Source: Lunularia cruciata
Taxonomy: Eukaryota; Streptophyta; Marchantiopsida; Lunulariales; Lunulariaceae
Assembly (NCBI GenBank): GCA_948567375.1
Contig: OX419759.1
Location: forward strand, 59,176,593-59,240,592
Direction of reading: 5' to 3'
Length of the DNA stretch: 64,000 bases
A program made the translations under genes and the position numbers. Below, piece by piece: positions 1 through 11,641 of this stretch; within the stretch, counting starts at the first letter, position 1; every line of letters begins with the position of its first letter. The notes beneath the pieces are model-generated. The model did not search any database. It saw only the letters and a list, made by a program, of their open reading frames with translations, and was not told where the DNA came from.

Positions 1-2403
1 GAGGCTGTGGGCACAAGACTTCGGGGTGGGATCGCTGAGGAATAATTGTACAGCTCGACTATCTCAGTACCCCGTGATTAGCACATAAGCACAAGAGTCG
101 GTGTAGTATCCACTGTCATTGATCTGATCCCGGCGCATGCCGTTCAATGAAAAACACGAAGTCCGTTGCAACTCCGCGATTCCCTCGAGATACGATAATG
201 GATATATGCATAAACGATAAGTCGATTGGTTTTCAGTTTAATCTCACAGCTGTATGAATTTGAAGATTTGAGGAACTCAATTGCAGTGGCGTCTTTAGTT
301 TCCGTGAACTAACATCTGACACACGTCGCCTGATGTTATATGCATTCTTCTTGTGGGGAGACGGTCGGTCCGGTGGAGCACCCATGGTTATAGTTAAAAC
401 ACCCCTAATTAAAGGCTGCGGAATTTACTCAGACAGCTTGTTTTCGTTTGAAGCCAAGTTCGATGGGCGGTTTGCGACTTTGAGATATCAGCTTGTCTAC
501 ACATCAACAGCTTGAGTTTTCAGACGTCGGGCCTCGCCGCATTCCGACACGGAGCTGCTTCGGTGTATCGTAGTTCTCTCTAGCATATTGCATGGTATCA
601 TGTCATGTGCTTGGCTTCTGGGACACCTAATCCAGTGCAAACCTGGAACGTTTCCTCATCAATGAGGAATTCCACTGTATGCATCAAGGAATGCCACCAA
701 GCAAACAAGTGACTGCTTACATAATTTTGAATGAGTTATCCGCAATACTTTTACTGATTTCAGAGTAACGAACCTTCGTTTTTTAAACTGGTGGGAAAAT
801 AAATGCTTGAAGGGCCGGTCAACTTCCCTCATTGATATGAAGAAATTGCTGTGATTCCGAAATTCCACACGGATTGCTTAACGAAGGAGCACGATAGTTT
901 CTCTTTAACTTAAATTTAACGTAATTTTCTAAAGTTAATGTTTAATACCGTCTGCATCGGAGCAACTCAGACTGGGGATTCGGGAAATTGGCTGGGCACT
1001 GGCGGAACCTCTCGGTACCTCAAACGTTAGGATTTGGCCTGAACTATCTACGTTCAGTTCGTAGTAACTGCACGGACCAGAGCACAAGACACATGGAAAG
1101 CTTCGTATTCTCTGAAGGCTTGCTTCAGGTGTCCGCCAATCCCTTTCCTCGGCATGTCTTTCCATGATCAGTTACTGCCATTTTTCATCCCTGAAATATC
1201 ATGTTAAAGAATTTGTACACGTGCGTTCCTCTTCAGCTGCAGGAGATCACTCATCTCCTGCAGGTTCCAACGGACGTAGCCCTCCTGGCAAAAGTTTCTC
1301 TAGTTTACTGCAGAACTTCCATACAAATCGACTTGATTGAGGTCTCAAAGACTTCGTGAAGGTATTCTGTTGTCCCAGCCTGTCCTCTAGCGCTTTATTG
1401 TTGTCAATGTTCCAATTTGCTCAACCCAATCACACTATTCATATGACGTTTCTAAATCGTTTGCAACTGTGAGCGGAACTAGGTAATCGTACAGTGAAAT
1501 TAACTGAGGACAGTCACTGTAGTGTAATAAATCGAGCTTCTCACATTCAAAGACAATCTCAAGGTTGCTCCAGTGCGTTGGCATATGCTCTTGGACCGTA
1601 CTGGACAACCCCCTACAAGCATACAAGCATTCTAGGCTTTAGGTCCAGAGAACGCACTACGATCTGATCGATATTTACCCTACCGCAATTCTTACTGATA
1701 GTTGTGGTAATTCGATGTCTACCTCAATCGTTCACTTCATTGTCAAGAACATATTAATGCAGGCATATTGAAGAATTCGGTACAGTACCAAATCAGGTGA
1801 ATAATCGGTGGAAGTAGAAGGAAATCAGTTCAAGGATTTCCATTTTAAGCGAGCCTCGGATTACATGCCCGCGCAGCCAGTCGTTATCATTCTCGTGGGA
1901 TGACGATGGTGAGTTATTCTAGACGGAAACACCCAGTTTGAGACATCCTTCACCCGACTAACGACTGATGCAGGTGGCCACCGCCGAGAAGGCACTCAAA
2001 TTTGAACGTTTTCGACTGCTCTTTTCTCGATGTTCTTCCTGACCTCCAAACTCACACGACCTGCCTCAACCTTGTTCTTATCCTCATTCAGTCGCCTAAA
2101 TAACGTACTGCAATTCATGATTGTGTGCAGGTATTCACCAATGCTGCCTCAGTATTGAAATTTACGGCAGGACCACATGCCTCTAGGAGGTGGCCTTAAA
2201 TTTGTTACTCCCGCCTTCCCAAGTCCTACGTGTCTAAAAAAGTTTGACTGTCAAAGCACGATGATAGCTCTACATGTAATCTTCACATGTGTAGCCAAAG
2301 AGAGCTTCCCCTCATCTCACACGATCTGGTTGACTTGGAGTTTCTTTCAACTCCAAGCTGCAGCAGGTCACTGATCTGGCTAGATGAATAAGGTCTCCTT
2401 TGC
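1..2403. other. Non-coding or unrecognised DNA
   Basis: Only short open frames (under about 80 codons) occur on either strand and none shows a domain I recognise. Base composition is balanced and less AT-rich than the stretch at 5.3-7.4 kb. I see no clear repeat or transposon end here. Confidence 0.5.
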
Positions 2404-3678
2404 TTGATTATAAAGCCAGAATTTTATTTTTATTTTTTCCGAGGTAATTGCTGCCGAGTTATTTCTGCAGAGGACATTTTTCACAGGACGACGGCATCTC
2501 CTTCCAAAGTTGTGGAAGGCCAGAAATGGCTGGTGCTCAAGGATACTGGCTTGACAGAAATTAGAAATGCGCTTACCAAGAAGCGTGGTGAAACTCAGCA
2601 CAGCAGACGTAAATAGCAGCTGGTGGAGATGCTCCAGAAGATTGGGCTCTACAAGTTCATTCGAACGGTATGGAAGTAGCGGAAGCTGGAAATCTGTGCG
2701 CAGTTCGTCAATAATTGGAAAGGGCATGAAAATACCTATGTGAACGATGTCGAGATGGAGGGGGATTGGATTCTTTCGTAATGGTGACTGGTTTGCTAGC
2801 GGAGGAAAGCGCTAGTATTGAGCGTTGCACGCGTGGTGAAACATCTAGTTCACTTGCAGCGGAGAAGCTGAAAGTAAAGGAAGAGGAGAAGGACTTTGCC
2901 TTGAGCAGTTTGAAGAATTTGTTACTTCAAGGCCTATGTGGTTCTCCTGTACAAAACGGCCTGGATGAAGAGTACTCCTTTCAAACGAGTTCTAGCCAAC
3001 TTTATGCTTGTGTAAACCGGGCAATGGATAGTGCAAGGGTAAGGTGGAGCAGAACCTTACATGGAATATTATTCTGTGAAATCAGGAAATTGCAATCCCA
3101 ATCACGGCCGTACCACTCGAAAGTTTCAGTCCCTCGTTTCTACACTGAGGCTGGTCCGATGATGTGCTTCCCGAATTGCCAAATTGCCAAATTGAAGGCA
3201 GAGGCTATGGCAGGTCGAAGCGGAACCATTGCCCAAGACAGAGAAGACTCTAGCAGTGAATAGAACGAGGGTCACGAGATGATTTCAGCGAGTTAGCAAA
3301 TCTGGAACAATAGAGGCTCAGCGCCTTCCGATCGAGGAGCAAGTTCTAATGGCTCCTAGCACCTCCTCCTCGGAAGCATCGAGAGAAGCCTTGCTCTGAA
3401 TGGTGCTCGCGAGGAACAAGGAGAAGAAAAGTAGAATTTCTCGTTGGGATACGGTAGCACTCATTTCACCAGGGGGTGTTTTATCAACTCGGCATTGGGC
3501 TGCCAGAGTCTCTACTAGGGACAGTGGGCCAGCCATTGTACCAGCGAGAGTCCCGACAGCTTCTCACGAGTTGCCTGCAAGACAAATTAGTCACGAAAAA
3601 GGTTTAGCAATTTTCCTAGTCAGATCATTGCCAGTACCCCACAACCTGGCTCCGGAATTCTGGAGTTCAAATGTGTAA
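2404..3678 (+). pseudogene. Degenerate coding-like stretch, unidentified
   Basis: Overlapping frames give protein-like sequence: a basic, Lys/Arg-rich piece (2404-2616), a 160-codon ORF beginning at an ATG at 2781 (ending 3263) with an acidic, Glu/Ser-rich first half, and a further open stretch at 3400-3678. Between 2616 and 2765 another frame reads through short hydrophilic peptides with two stops. The way coding character hops between frames suggests a decayed gene or retroelement gag rather than one intact gene. No zinc knuckle, protease or polymerase motif is visible. It could also be a genuine small lineage-specific gene at 2781-3263; I do not recognise the family. Confidence 0.25.
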
Positions 3679-4634
3679 AAGCCCGTCAGAATGCTGACCT
3701 AGCAGATTGTACGCTTTGTTTGTGTGCAAAGAAGATTGGATTCGAAAATTGGATTAAGCTCTCTAAAGTAAACATAGGGCTCTATCCATGTTGAAAGGGT
3801 GTAGCAGTGGCGATCTTGGGTTGCAACCACCCGATTTGAAGATTCAACCTACTAGACACTCATACTTTATCTGCTATTGAATCAAATGCAGTGGTCGATG
3901 TTTGCACCGACCTACCTAGCGTCCGAAAGTATAAAGGTTTCGTATGGATTTTTCTTCAGATTTGAGCAGTCGTGTAGATGTATCTGCTTCATAAACAAAG
4001 TCTGCCTTTCCGACATCGATGTCCATGTACGATGTGTAGACCTAGTACTGGTCTTTCTATCATTTCACAGTAGATCTACAGTTTAAATTTCTCCTATTTA
4101 TACTTTCTGCATGATTGAGTGTAGAAGACCCGCTGCAGTGAGTCCAGACTTTAGTGTGTTGATCGTGGAAGGAAAATAAAACGTTAACTCTAGAACTTAC
4201 ACCTCTTCATTTCCTCTTCATTTCTAAACACGTGACCTGGGTACCTCGTCGTCGAGTCTGCTTGAAATTTTAAGAAACTTGTCTTTGTTCTCAGGAAGTA
4301 GTGTAGGGCACTCTGCACATAATCTCCCGAATCGTTGAATTAGAACTTTATTCCGAGAAGGTAAAGAATCATCCACAAAAGTGGATACACCCAAAAGAAC
4401 GAACCTTCTTCTTTGAATTCTGTGTCCATTTCTATCAATGTCTACACGTCACAAATTGCTAAACGCTCTGAAGCAATTCTACATTTCACCAAGGCATAAA
4501 AGCTAAAGACAAACTAAAGATATGATTCCAGTCAGACCATATCCCTTCCTCACACTTCTAGGACAAACTATCTTCATCTAATATATTACAACGATTATTA
4601 GATTCAAACAGTAACCAACCAATGTCCAATTCCA
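3679..4634. other. Intergenic DNA, nothing recognised
   Basis: Short ORFs only (longest about 69 codons at 3877-4086). No motif, tandem repeat or transposon terminus was found. Confidence 0.5.
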
Positions 4635-4890
4635 TATTGGGGCTTAGGCCCATGTTACTTTTTTTCCTCTCCCTTGTACGGCTTGATGGAGTCTTCCCAT
4701 CCTCCGCTCCTGCTCGGCCGCCTTCCTCCAAAGTGATTCCATACTATATTCTAGAAACAGATTCCCTATAAAAGCTAGGGATCTGCTCAATGAGAGAAGA
4801 AGGCGACCGCGTAGTAAAACCGAAGGATGGGAACGCCCCCATCAATCGAGCCGTACAAGGGAGAGACAAAAAATTAACATGGGGCTGCTC
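4635..4890. repeat. Inverted pair of a dispersed short repeat (foldback)
   Basis: The left arm (about 4635-4735, plus) and right arm (about 4801-4884, minus) are copies of the same roughly 95-bp sequence, facing each other across a spacer of about 65 bp. The shared core includes CTCTCCCTTGTACGGCT and CTTCCCATCC and ends in a GGCCGCC / GCGGTCGCC block. The same family recurs at 5138-5241, 11265-11363 and partly at 14268-14312. The pair could be a foldback or MITE-like unit, or two independent insertions in opposite orientation. Confidence 0.7.
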
Positions 4891-5137
4891 AATTGGTATT
4901 GGGATTATCCTACTGTTCACATAAAAGGCACATCATAACTCTGACACCCTTGCTATAGGGCCCTACCGTGAGCAATGAAAGTCCATACCACGTGAATGAA
5001 TCCGGCAGTTTGGACTTACTCTGTCGGTTAGCTTACTAGAAAGATTTATATTGTCTTAATATTACTTTATTGGGAAATGCTACTTTCTACTGACATTACC
5101 TTTAAAAATAAAGATTTACTGGATTACACACCATTAC

Positions 5138-5241
5138 TCTATGACTCTATTGGTGCTTACCCATTTTACCTTTTTCTTCTCTCCCTTGTGCGGCTTGATG
5201 GGGGCTTCCTATCCTTCGTTTTTGCTACGCGGTCGCCTTAC
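5138..5241 (+). repeat. Dispersed short repeat flanked by 13-bp direct repeats
   Basis: This is a single copy of the family seen at 4635 and 11265. It is bracketed by perfect 13-bp direct repeats TACACACCATTAC at 5125-5137 and 5242-5254. A duplication of that length is typical of target-primed reverse transcription (LINE/SINE type insertion) and too long for a Tc1/mariner (TA) or most hAT (8 bp) events. No obvious pol III A or B box and no poly-A tail were seen, so the class is unsettled. Confidence 0.65.
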
Positions 5242-5254
5242 TACACACCATTAC

Positions 5255-7445
5255 GACTTTTCTCCTTTTCGTTAGAAGATGAGAAATCCAAGTTCTACAA
5301 GTTATCCATTTTTATCAAAGTAGATTAATTTCGGTTTTATAGAAAAGAATAAATGATATAAAGTTAAACAGTTAGGTAATAAAAGGTTCTAACTTATAAT
5401 GATGAATTTCACATACTTTAACATGTTTACTTCTTTATATACATTACAACTATTTGTAATAGACCAAATTAGATATGCATGGAGAAAGCAAGACAATTAG
5501 AGTCCAAGTGGTCAAAAATTACAAAAATATTAAAATTTTGTTACTCCAAAATTTATTTGATGAAATCATCAGATAATAGATAAATTTAGAAGTGAAAATT
5601 CTTATGAGTAAAAAAAATAATTTAGTTTATCCATTCAAATCTGTCAAAATTAATTCTAGATGATTGATATAGAATGGTGCTATATATGGGATTAATTTAA
5701 GGAAATTAAATGAGACTAAAGTACATGTGGAATATAGTTGAATTATTGACATGATAATATGTTTATAACATGAAGCTTGATATAAATTATATTTTTTTCA
5801 TTATGAAGTTCCATTGTATGTGCTGTTTTATCTATCTTTGAGGTAAAATTCTTTATAAACAATCATATAAGATTTTTTAAAGTATACTATAATTTAACAA
5901 CAGTAGAAAATTACTATATTGGAAGATCATTAAAAGCTAAAACCAGTGGATCTAAAACCGAAAAAACCACTTTACCTTGCTAAAACCAAACTGTCTTATG
6001 ATTTAAAAAAAAAATTGAATTTTTTTCTATATTAGATGTAAGAATATTTAAGAAAGCTTAAAAGACAATAAAAGTTTCATAAAAGTTTAAACTGGTGCAT
6101 AAGAGGATATTTAGGCTCAATCTACTAAAATAATATTTTTTCAAAAGAATTACAATAAGATAACCAGAACATATATAATATATAATCTATATAATCTTCA
6201 ATATTATTGGAAATTAAACAGAAATAAGAAGTTTATTTGAAGCAAATTTCAAGGCTTCTTTTAGATTTTACCTTGAAAAAATATGATAAGATTAAATCTT
6301 CTAGCATGACTTTTCCATATATTAATTCTATAGTTAACATCACCTCCTTCTTTAGTTGTATCATTTACTTTACTTAAAATTAGAAATAAAACTAATTTAA
6401 GAATAACTGTATTAGGACTCCACTTATTATATGCATGTGGTAGACGATTATCACGTGGATCTTTAATTATGTTTCTCAAGAGCAAACATAAAATTTCACA
6501 TAAAATTTATTTCTTTGATAGCAATTTTTCATGTTCAATTTAGAACATTATGCAAGGTCAACGTTCTAGACAAAGCCAATTTATGGTAAGTAGAAAATAG
6601 ATGCTTCGCTTTTTAAGAATGATAAATGTACCTTTCAAGTACATACTCATATCAAACATGTAAATATTATACTGATAAATTTTTCCTTTTCTTTAGTAGA
6701 TAGGAAGCAAAAGCATAAGATTATTCAAAGAAGAAGGTGATCAATGAATATTATTATTAGTCCACTATCTTATAATACCTTATTAAATATGTATTTCTTA
6801 TTTTAATTGAAGATAAATCTATTGAATTGTTTTTTCTTACCGTATGGCAGCTTATAAGTTCGTTCGTAACTTCAATATAGGTATTCAGATGACTCTCGTG
6901 AGTTGAGTTGGTTTAGACTTGTAATAACACCAACTGACATTCTGAGGATTTATCGAGTCTTTTCGTCATAAAAACCTCAAAAGGAGCAAAGAGTCAACAA
7001 ACTTTAGCATACTCCTACATCCACAAAGAGAAAGCTTAGTAATAAATAGATATTAGATATCATATGTGTAGAGCAATTTATTGTATTTGAAATTTCTCTC
7101 CATATGCACCTGGCCTTTTCTTAAAGTTAACTCCAACTTTATCCAAGTGCTAGGAGGTCATCCTGTATGTAGACTTACAGACATGGTAATCAATAAAATC
7201 ACTACGGGGATACAGTTTCATGTTTGGTGGTTTCTTTCACTTTGAATAGTTTCGAAGAAGCAATAATGGACACTCGAATTTCTTCTGAACGAGCGGTTCA
7301 AAAGTGAGAGTATACATGGATTTCTCTCTTGGTGTCTATGTTTGAAGAATGTATTGGACACCTACACAAGTTGAGGTGATGGGAATCTATGAAATAAAAA
7401 ACCTCTTGGCTGCTTCTATGGGATTCGTCTCTCTGACTGTGACGC
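5255..7445. other. AT-rich intergenic DNA
   Basis: Strongly AT-rich sequence with many short homopolymer runs and no convincing ORF (the longest, 74 codons on the minus strand at 6261-6485, has no domain). It lies downstream of the minus-strand SDR gene and may hold its 3' UTR near 7300-7445. No transposon ends were recognised. Confidence 0.55.
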
Positions 7446-8482
7446 TCAGAAGAAAGCTTCTTGACTAAGAGGAAAGTCCGGGATTAGAGCATGGCTTCCA
7501 TCTACAACCAAAGCATGGCCGTTAACGTACGAAGAGTCATCACTAGCAAGATACAGAACTCCCTTTGCAATGTCGTCTACTTGACCCACAGTGTCTTTAA
7601 CCGAGTAACCAGAATCTGCTACTTGGATATGGATTTTCATCTTCTCTGCGCGATTTGATTCTAAGACGTTCCAAATGGGCGTCATGATCGGCCCTGGAGA
7701 TATACAATTCACTCTGACATTCGAACCTCTCAGTTCATATGCTGCACAGCGAGTCAATCCCACGACTGCGTGCTTGAAAGTCGAGTAAAAAAGTGGAGCA
7801 AGACCAGCATTATGACCAGCTACGCTCGAAGTGTTGATTATAGTGCCTCTTTGTTCAGGTTTCATCACCCTCGCAGCGTGTTTTATGCCCAGCACGGGAC
7901 CTCTCAGAAGCACGCCGAAGAGATAATCAATATCTGCAACTTGAGCCTTATCGATAGTGCCAACTATACCAACGATGCCCGCATTGTTGTGCATTACATC
8001 CAGACGGCCGAAAGCACTGACACTCAAATCCACTGCTGCTGCTATGTGTTCCTCCTGTGTGACATCGCAGTGGATGTATCGTGCGACGTCAGGTCCTCCG
8101 AGGTCTTGAGCTAGTTTTTCTCCCACAGCGTCTTGAATGTCAGCTATTATCACTTTTGCTCCGTTTGCAACAAATTTTTCCACAGTCGCTCTCCCGAGTC
8201 CGCTCGCTCCTCCTGTTATAACAGCAACTCTGTTCTGTAACCTGCATGCGACATTCCGTTTGTAGTTTGTAGTATCAATAACTGAATCTAGCATGATCAG
8301 AAAGTAACTACGTCTGATATCAGGAAGTACAGATGTCGAAGAAGAGTATAGCGAACTATCTACCAACCACTAATTACTATCGTCTTCCCTTGAGAGAATC
8401 TTCTTCTTATAGACGTGAAGTCCACAGCAGCTGCAACTGCTTACCTCAGTGGGCTGAGGATGGCGTTCTTGACGGCAGCCAT
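7446..8482 (-). CDS. Short-chain dehydrogenase/reductase (SDR), two exons
   Basis: The model is exon 1 at 8482-8445 (ATG, 38 nt), an intron at 8444-8242 (203 bp, GT..AG, acceptor TGCAG), and exon 2 at 8241-7446 ending in TGA. It gives 277 residues, the usual size for the classical plant SDR110C-type family (xanthoxin dehydrogenase, secoisolariciresinol dehydrogenase, momilactone synthase relatives). The NAD(P) motif TGGASGLG lies about 12 residues into exon 2, an acidic residue follows beta-2 (IIADIQ, favouring NAD), then HNNAG, the catalytic Ser in INTSS, and the Tyr/Lys pair in YSTFK. The Rossmann fold predicts a soluble oxidoreductase; the substrate is unknown. Oddity: the tetrad Asn, normally in a V-N-x-x-G context before the KHAARVM segment, reads VLLRG here, so that Asn is Leu. 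The uninterrupted frame shows no other damage, so I treat it as a functional gene. The exon 1 choice rests on perfect reading-phase agreement at the splice. Confidence 0.88.
8242..8444 (-). other. Intron of the SDR gene
   Basis: On the minus strand the donor GTAAGC follows CTGAG and the acceptor TGCAG precedes GTTACAG. Joining AG to G rebuilds an Arg codon directly before the conserved L-Q-N-R-V start of the Rossmann strand. The frame is nominally open through the intron 3' part, but upstream residues there do not resemble SDR N-termini. Confidence 0.8.
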
Positions 8483-10607
8483 TTAACTCTACTTCAGAGC
8501 GAAGATGAATCACCTGTAACACTGCCTGTTATGAATATCATGCGTTAGAACAAACAAAAAACCTTCAACAGAAAGCAAAGGTCGCTCAAAAGACATCGAC
8601 AAACAACCGAAACAAACTACTCGTGATGATGTGCTCATGCACACACACTTTCAGATACTGCGCTAGTTAAATGATCCAATAAGACTGCACTGCTTCAACT
8701 GCGTTGATTGAAGTCAAGTATCAACAGTGGTCCAGTCCCTCGTTCAAGAATGCGAATCCGAAACACCCGACTTTCTTGTATCGCTTGACATCCCGTCAGT
8801 ACCTGAGGTCCCAAGTTATGCTCGCGTTGGCTGATGAAAACTTGGTGATTACCTTCTCTTCGGCACCACCAGAGGAAGATAGCTAAGAGTTATCATCCAT
8901 AACAATGCACAACGCAGTATTTGAGCTCCGAAGCTAGGGCCGACGGGACCCTATTAAATTATATTAAAGAGTCCCCTAAAATAATGACGACGATTCTTTC
9001 TCCATCATTATAGCGTAAAACCGCACGTGTTAATAGTTCCCCTGCTCCCGTTCACCGGAGCCCTGAACCACCATGTTCGGAATCTCTTCTCTAGCTGCAG
9101 CCGCTGTTGTATTTTGTTGTCTTGTTGCATTAAGCTTAACCCACCTAGGCTTCATTCAGGGGAACCAGAAGACTTGTGGGGAATTGCTCGGGAGGGTCAC
9201 AGAGTGACCTCCGACTTCTATGACCTCACAAGTCAAATCCTTTCTTCTCTTCTGTTCGTTTCACCAGTTTAGGCTTGCTCGTAGCACGAATGAAAGAGAA
9301 CATTCAGATTCTGGCCATGAGTTATTCAACCAATGATCTGACTTTCTCGCATACACCAGCGCCTCTGCTTTCGCGTGCCACTTGGGAGCTCTATGTCGTT
9401 TGCCAATGGATACGGTTCCCCACATGGTATCCGACCCTGTCTAGAATTTAGGCATCATGAGTTGTCTCAAATACACTATCATTGTCTATACAAAGTGTGC
9501 TTGGTTAACGAACTTGACATCCGGGCAAGCTTAGGTTAACTTCCTTGAATAGACTGACTAACACTTCACTTCATACAATTTGAAGGGCAATAACACTCCC
9601 ACTTAGTCTGGTACGCGAAGATTCTATCTAAGGAAAATAAGGAGTTTAAGGTTGAGGAGAATAAGGCCTGACTCAAGTTAAGACAATTAGTGTAGAAAAG
9701 AGGAATAACTTTTGTTTTGATGAATGGAATTTAAATGGACATAATTAAAACCTTCGATTTCTCAACTGAATTACCAAGTTTTTCCTTGGTCAAGTTTCTG
9801 CTTATAGTTTATGAAATGACTGTGTTTATTTTTGTATATTTATAAATATACAAATGAGATATAAACCCGTTAAATTTGAGTTGTCTGAATGAACATGGAT
9901 ATTCTAGGCATCTTTTAAGCTTTTTACTGCTACTACTAAATCCATTGAAGATACTTTCAAAAAGGTATGTGATTGTAAATTGAACAAAGAAAATGTGGCA
10001 GCGATTCTATGCATTGGAGTTCCTGACCTGCTTGATATTCTAGATAATAGATAATCTGCTCACGTCTAAACTGAAAACATAAAATTTTAGATTTAGTAGT
10101 AGGAGGATTGATAATTAGGTTATACTTATAATAGGGTATCTAGAAACATCCTGCAAATTTGACTACAGAATTTTTCATGTCATTGACTTCAGGTGAGTTT
10201 TATCCAAAGTTTTAGATGTGATATGTAGCTGTAGGGAACTATCAATAGCTATGCCAAAAGTTCCATTTGGCTAGAATTTATTGTCAATCTTCAGTTTCTT
10301 TTCAGTTCTTCTTCAAATTTCAGTTGGCTAAAGAATAGAGTCATTTTATCTGATTCTGCCGGCTGTATATTGTTAAAAAATAAACAACCTTCCACGTATT
10401 TTATGTACCACCGGCTACCTGAATTCCTAACTTAGGTCCAATAATTTCGAGGTTGAAAGAAAAAGTTAGACATATACAACCACCTGAAAGTCAACCGGAC
10501 AGTGGGACAGTTCTTAATAGTTTATTTTACATGTCACGATAAGTTTATTCACAAAGTCGCTTTGGCTGGTTATCTTGACGTATTCGTTTCCAACCGTTTC
10601 TTTTCAA
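8483..10607. other. Intergenic DNA upstream of the SDR gene
   Basis: Holds the presumed SDR promoter (just above 8482, not resolved) and then more than 2 kb with only short ORFs (8704-8886, 9027-9272). The stretch 9600-10500 is AT-rich. No transposon ends or RNA genes were recognised. Confidence 0.45.
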
Positions 10608-10641
10608 AAGGCCAGCTGCCAGGACCCTGGCAGCTGGCCTT
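10608..10641. repeat. Perfect 16-bp hairpin with 2-nt loop
   Basis: AAGGCCAGCTGCCAGG (10608-10623), AC, then CCTGGCAGCTGGCCTT (10626-10641): a perfect GC-rich inverted repeat in otherwise AT-leaning sequence. No T-run follows that would make it a bacterial-type terminator, and the setting is nuclear. It lies inside a short ORF (10575-10817) that I do not consider real. Confidence 0.8.
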
Positions 10642-11264
10642 CTCATAAGTCGAGACGGAACGTAGAGGTCATAACTAAATCCGCCAAGAAAGCCGGGCTG
10701 CCACGAAACCAGGCCACGGCCACAGCGGAAAAGACAAAAAGTGCCCCTAACGTAGCCAGCTCAGCCAACCATGAGAAGCTCAATATGCGTTTCAATCCAT
10801 ACCATAATGCTTCGTAATTATTCTTTTGAACTATGTTAAAATTCCGGATTGATGTCTCTGCTTATCTCCATACTGTGACGCGACACAGGAAAATCACTCG
10901 GTGTCCACGTCAGTTATGTATATTGCCACGTTCACCGTTCTGGCACAATAATCTGTCGCTAGTGTACTTACAGCAAGACTTAACTTGCCACATCAGCTTG
11001 TCACAGTCCTACGTCAGGCGGTGATTGTGAAGAATCCTCACCACAGAGCAACGAAACGTGACACCCTCTAATATTTCCGGAAGCTGCTTTGTCTACTCAC
11101 GGGCTCTACGGGCTGTCCATTGCTCTACAGAGTGCAGTGGCTGGTGCAATCCATAGGAGAGCAATCACATTAGGTGATGTTTCTTCGGATGCTCCAATTG
11201 TGTGTAGACGGTACGACTTGCATAGCTCGGATATCTTAGGTGCGGTAGGGCAGATTTCTCATAC

Positions 11265-11363
11265 AGACTCTATTGGGGCTTAGCCCCATGTTACCTTTTT
11301 TGTCTCTCCCTTGTACGGCTTGATGGGGTCTTCCCATCCTTCATTTTTCCTACGCGGTCGCCT
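11265..11363 (+). repeat. Copy of the dispersed short repeat
   Basis: The best preserved copy of the family at 4635 and 5138. It starts GACTCTATTGGGGCTTAGCCCC (12-13 bases of it self-complementary), continues with CTCTCCCTTGTACGGCTTGATGG-type core, and ends TACGCGGTCGCC. It lies 44 bp to the left of the MLE terminus at 11408. No long direct repeat flanks were found here. Confidence 0.75.
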
Positions 11364-11641
11364 CTATCCCTCACGGGCAATACACGAATTCTAAAAGCCC
11401 CACAGTACTCCCTCTCTCTCCTTTTGTTTTTAGCTGACCATTTCGGCTCATTATTTTGATTGAATATGGGGGTTCTGATGCTGTTTACTCTTTTACTTGT
11501 TTGATATTGCAGTTAGCGCTTGCTAAGTTATTTCCCTTGGGCATTCAAGATGAACAAGAAGACGTCTTTGATGAATCAATCTATCTTTGCTTTCAGGAGT
11601 GATTTTATAACAGTTGCTGCCACCAACTTCCAAGTTTTAGA

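Noticed and set aside
7770..8114. 114-codon plus-strand ORF
   Set aside because: It is antisense to the SDR coding exon and shows no domain.
8242..8366. N-terminal extension of the SDR from the uninterrupted frame upstream of exon 2
   Set aside because: It begins at a non-ATG codon, is unlike SDR N-termini, and a well-formed splice acceptor with matching donor and ATG exon explains the gene better.
8333..8548. Plus-strand ORF over the SDR start
   Set aside because: It overlaps exon 1 and the intron of the SDR gene on the other strand, with no coding signal of its own.
10575..10817. 80-codon ORF over the hairpin
   Set aside because: Its middle is the palindrome itself, and the rest has no recognisable family.
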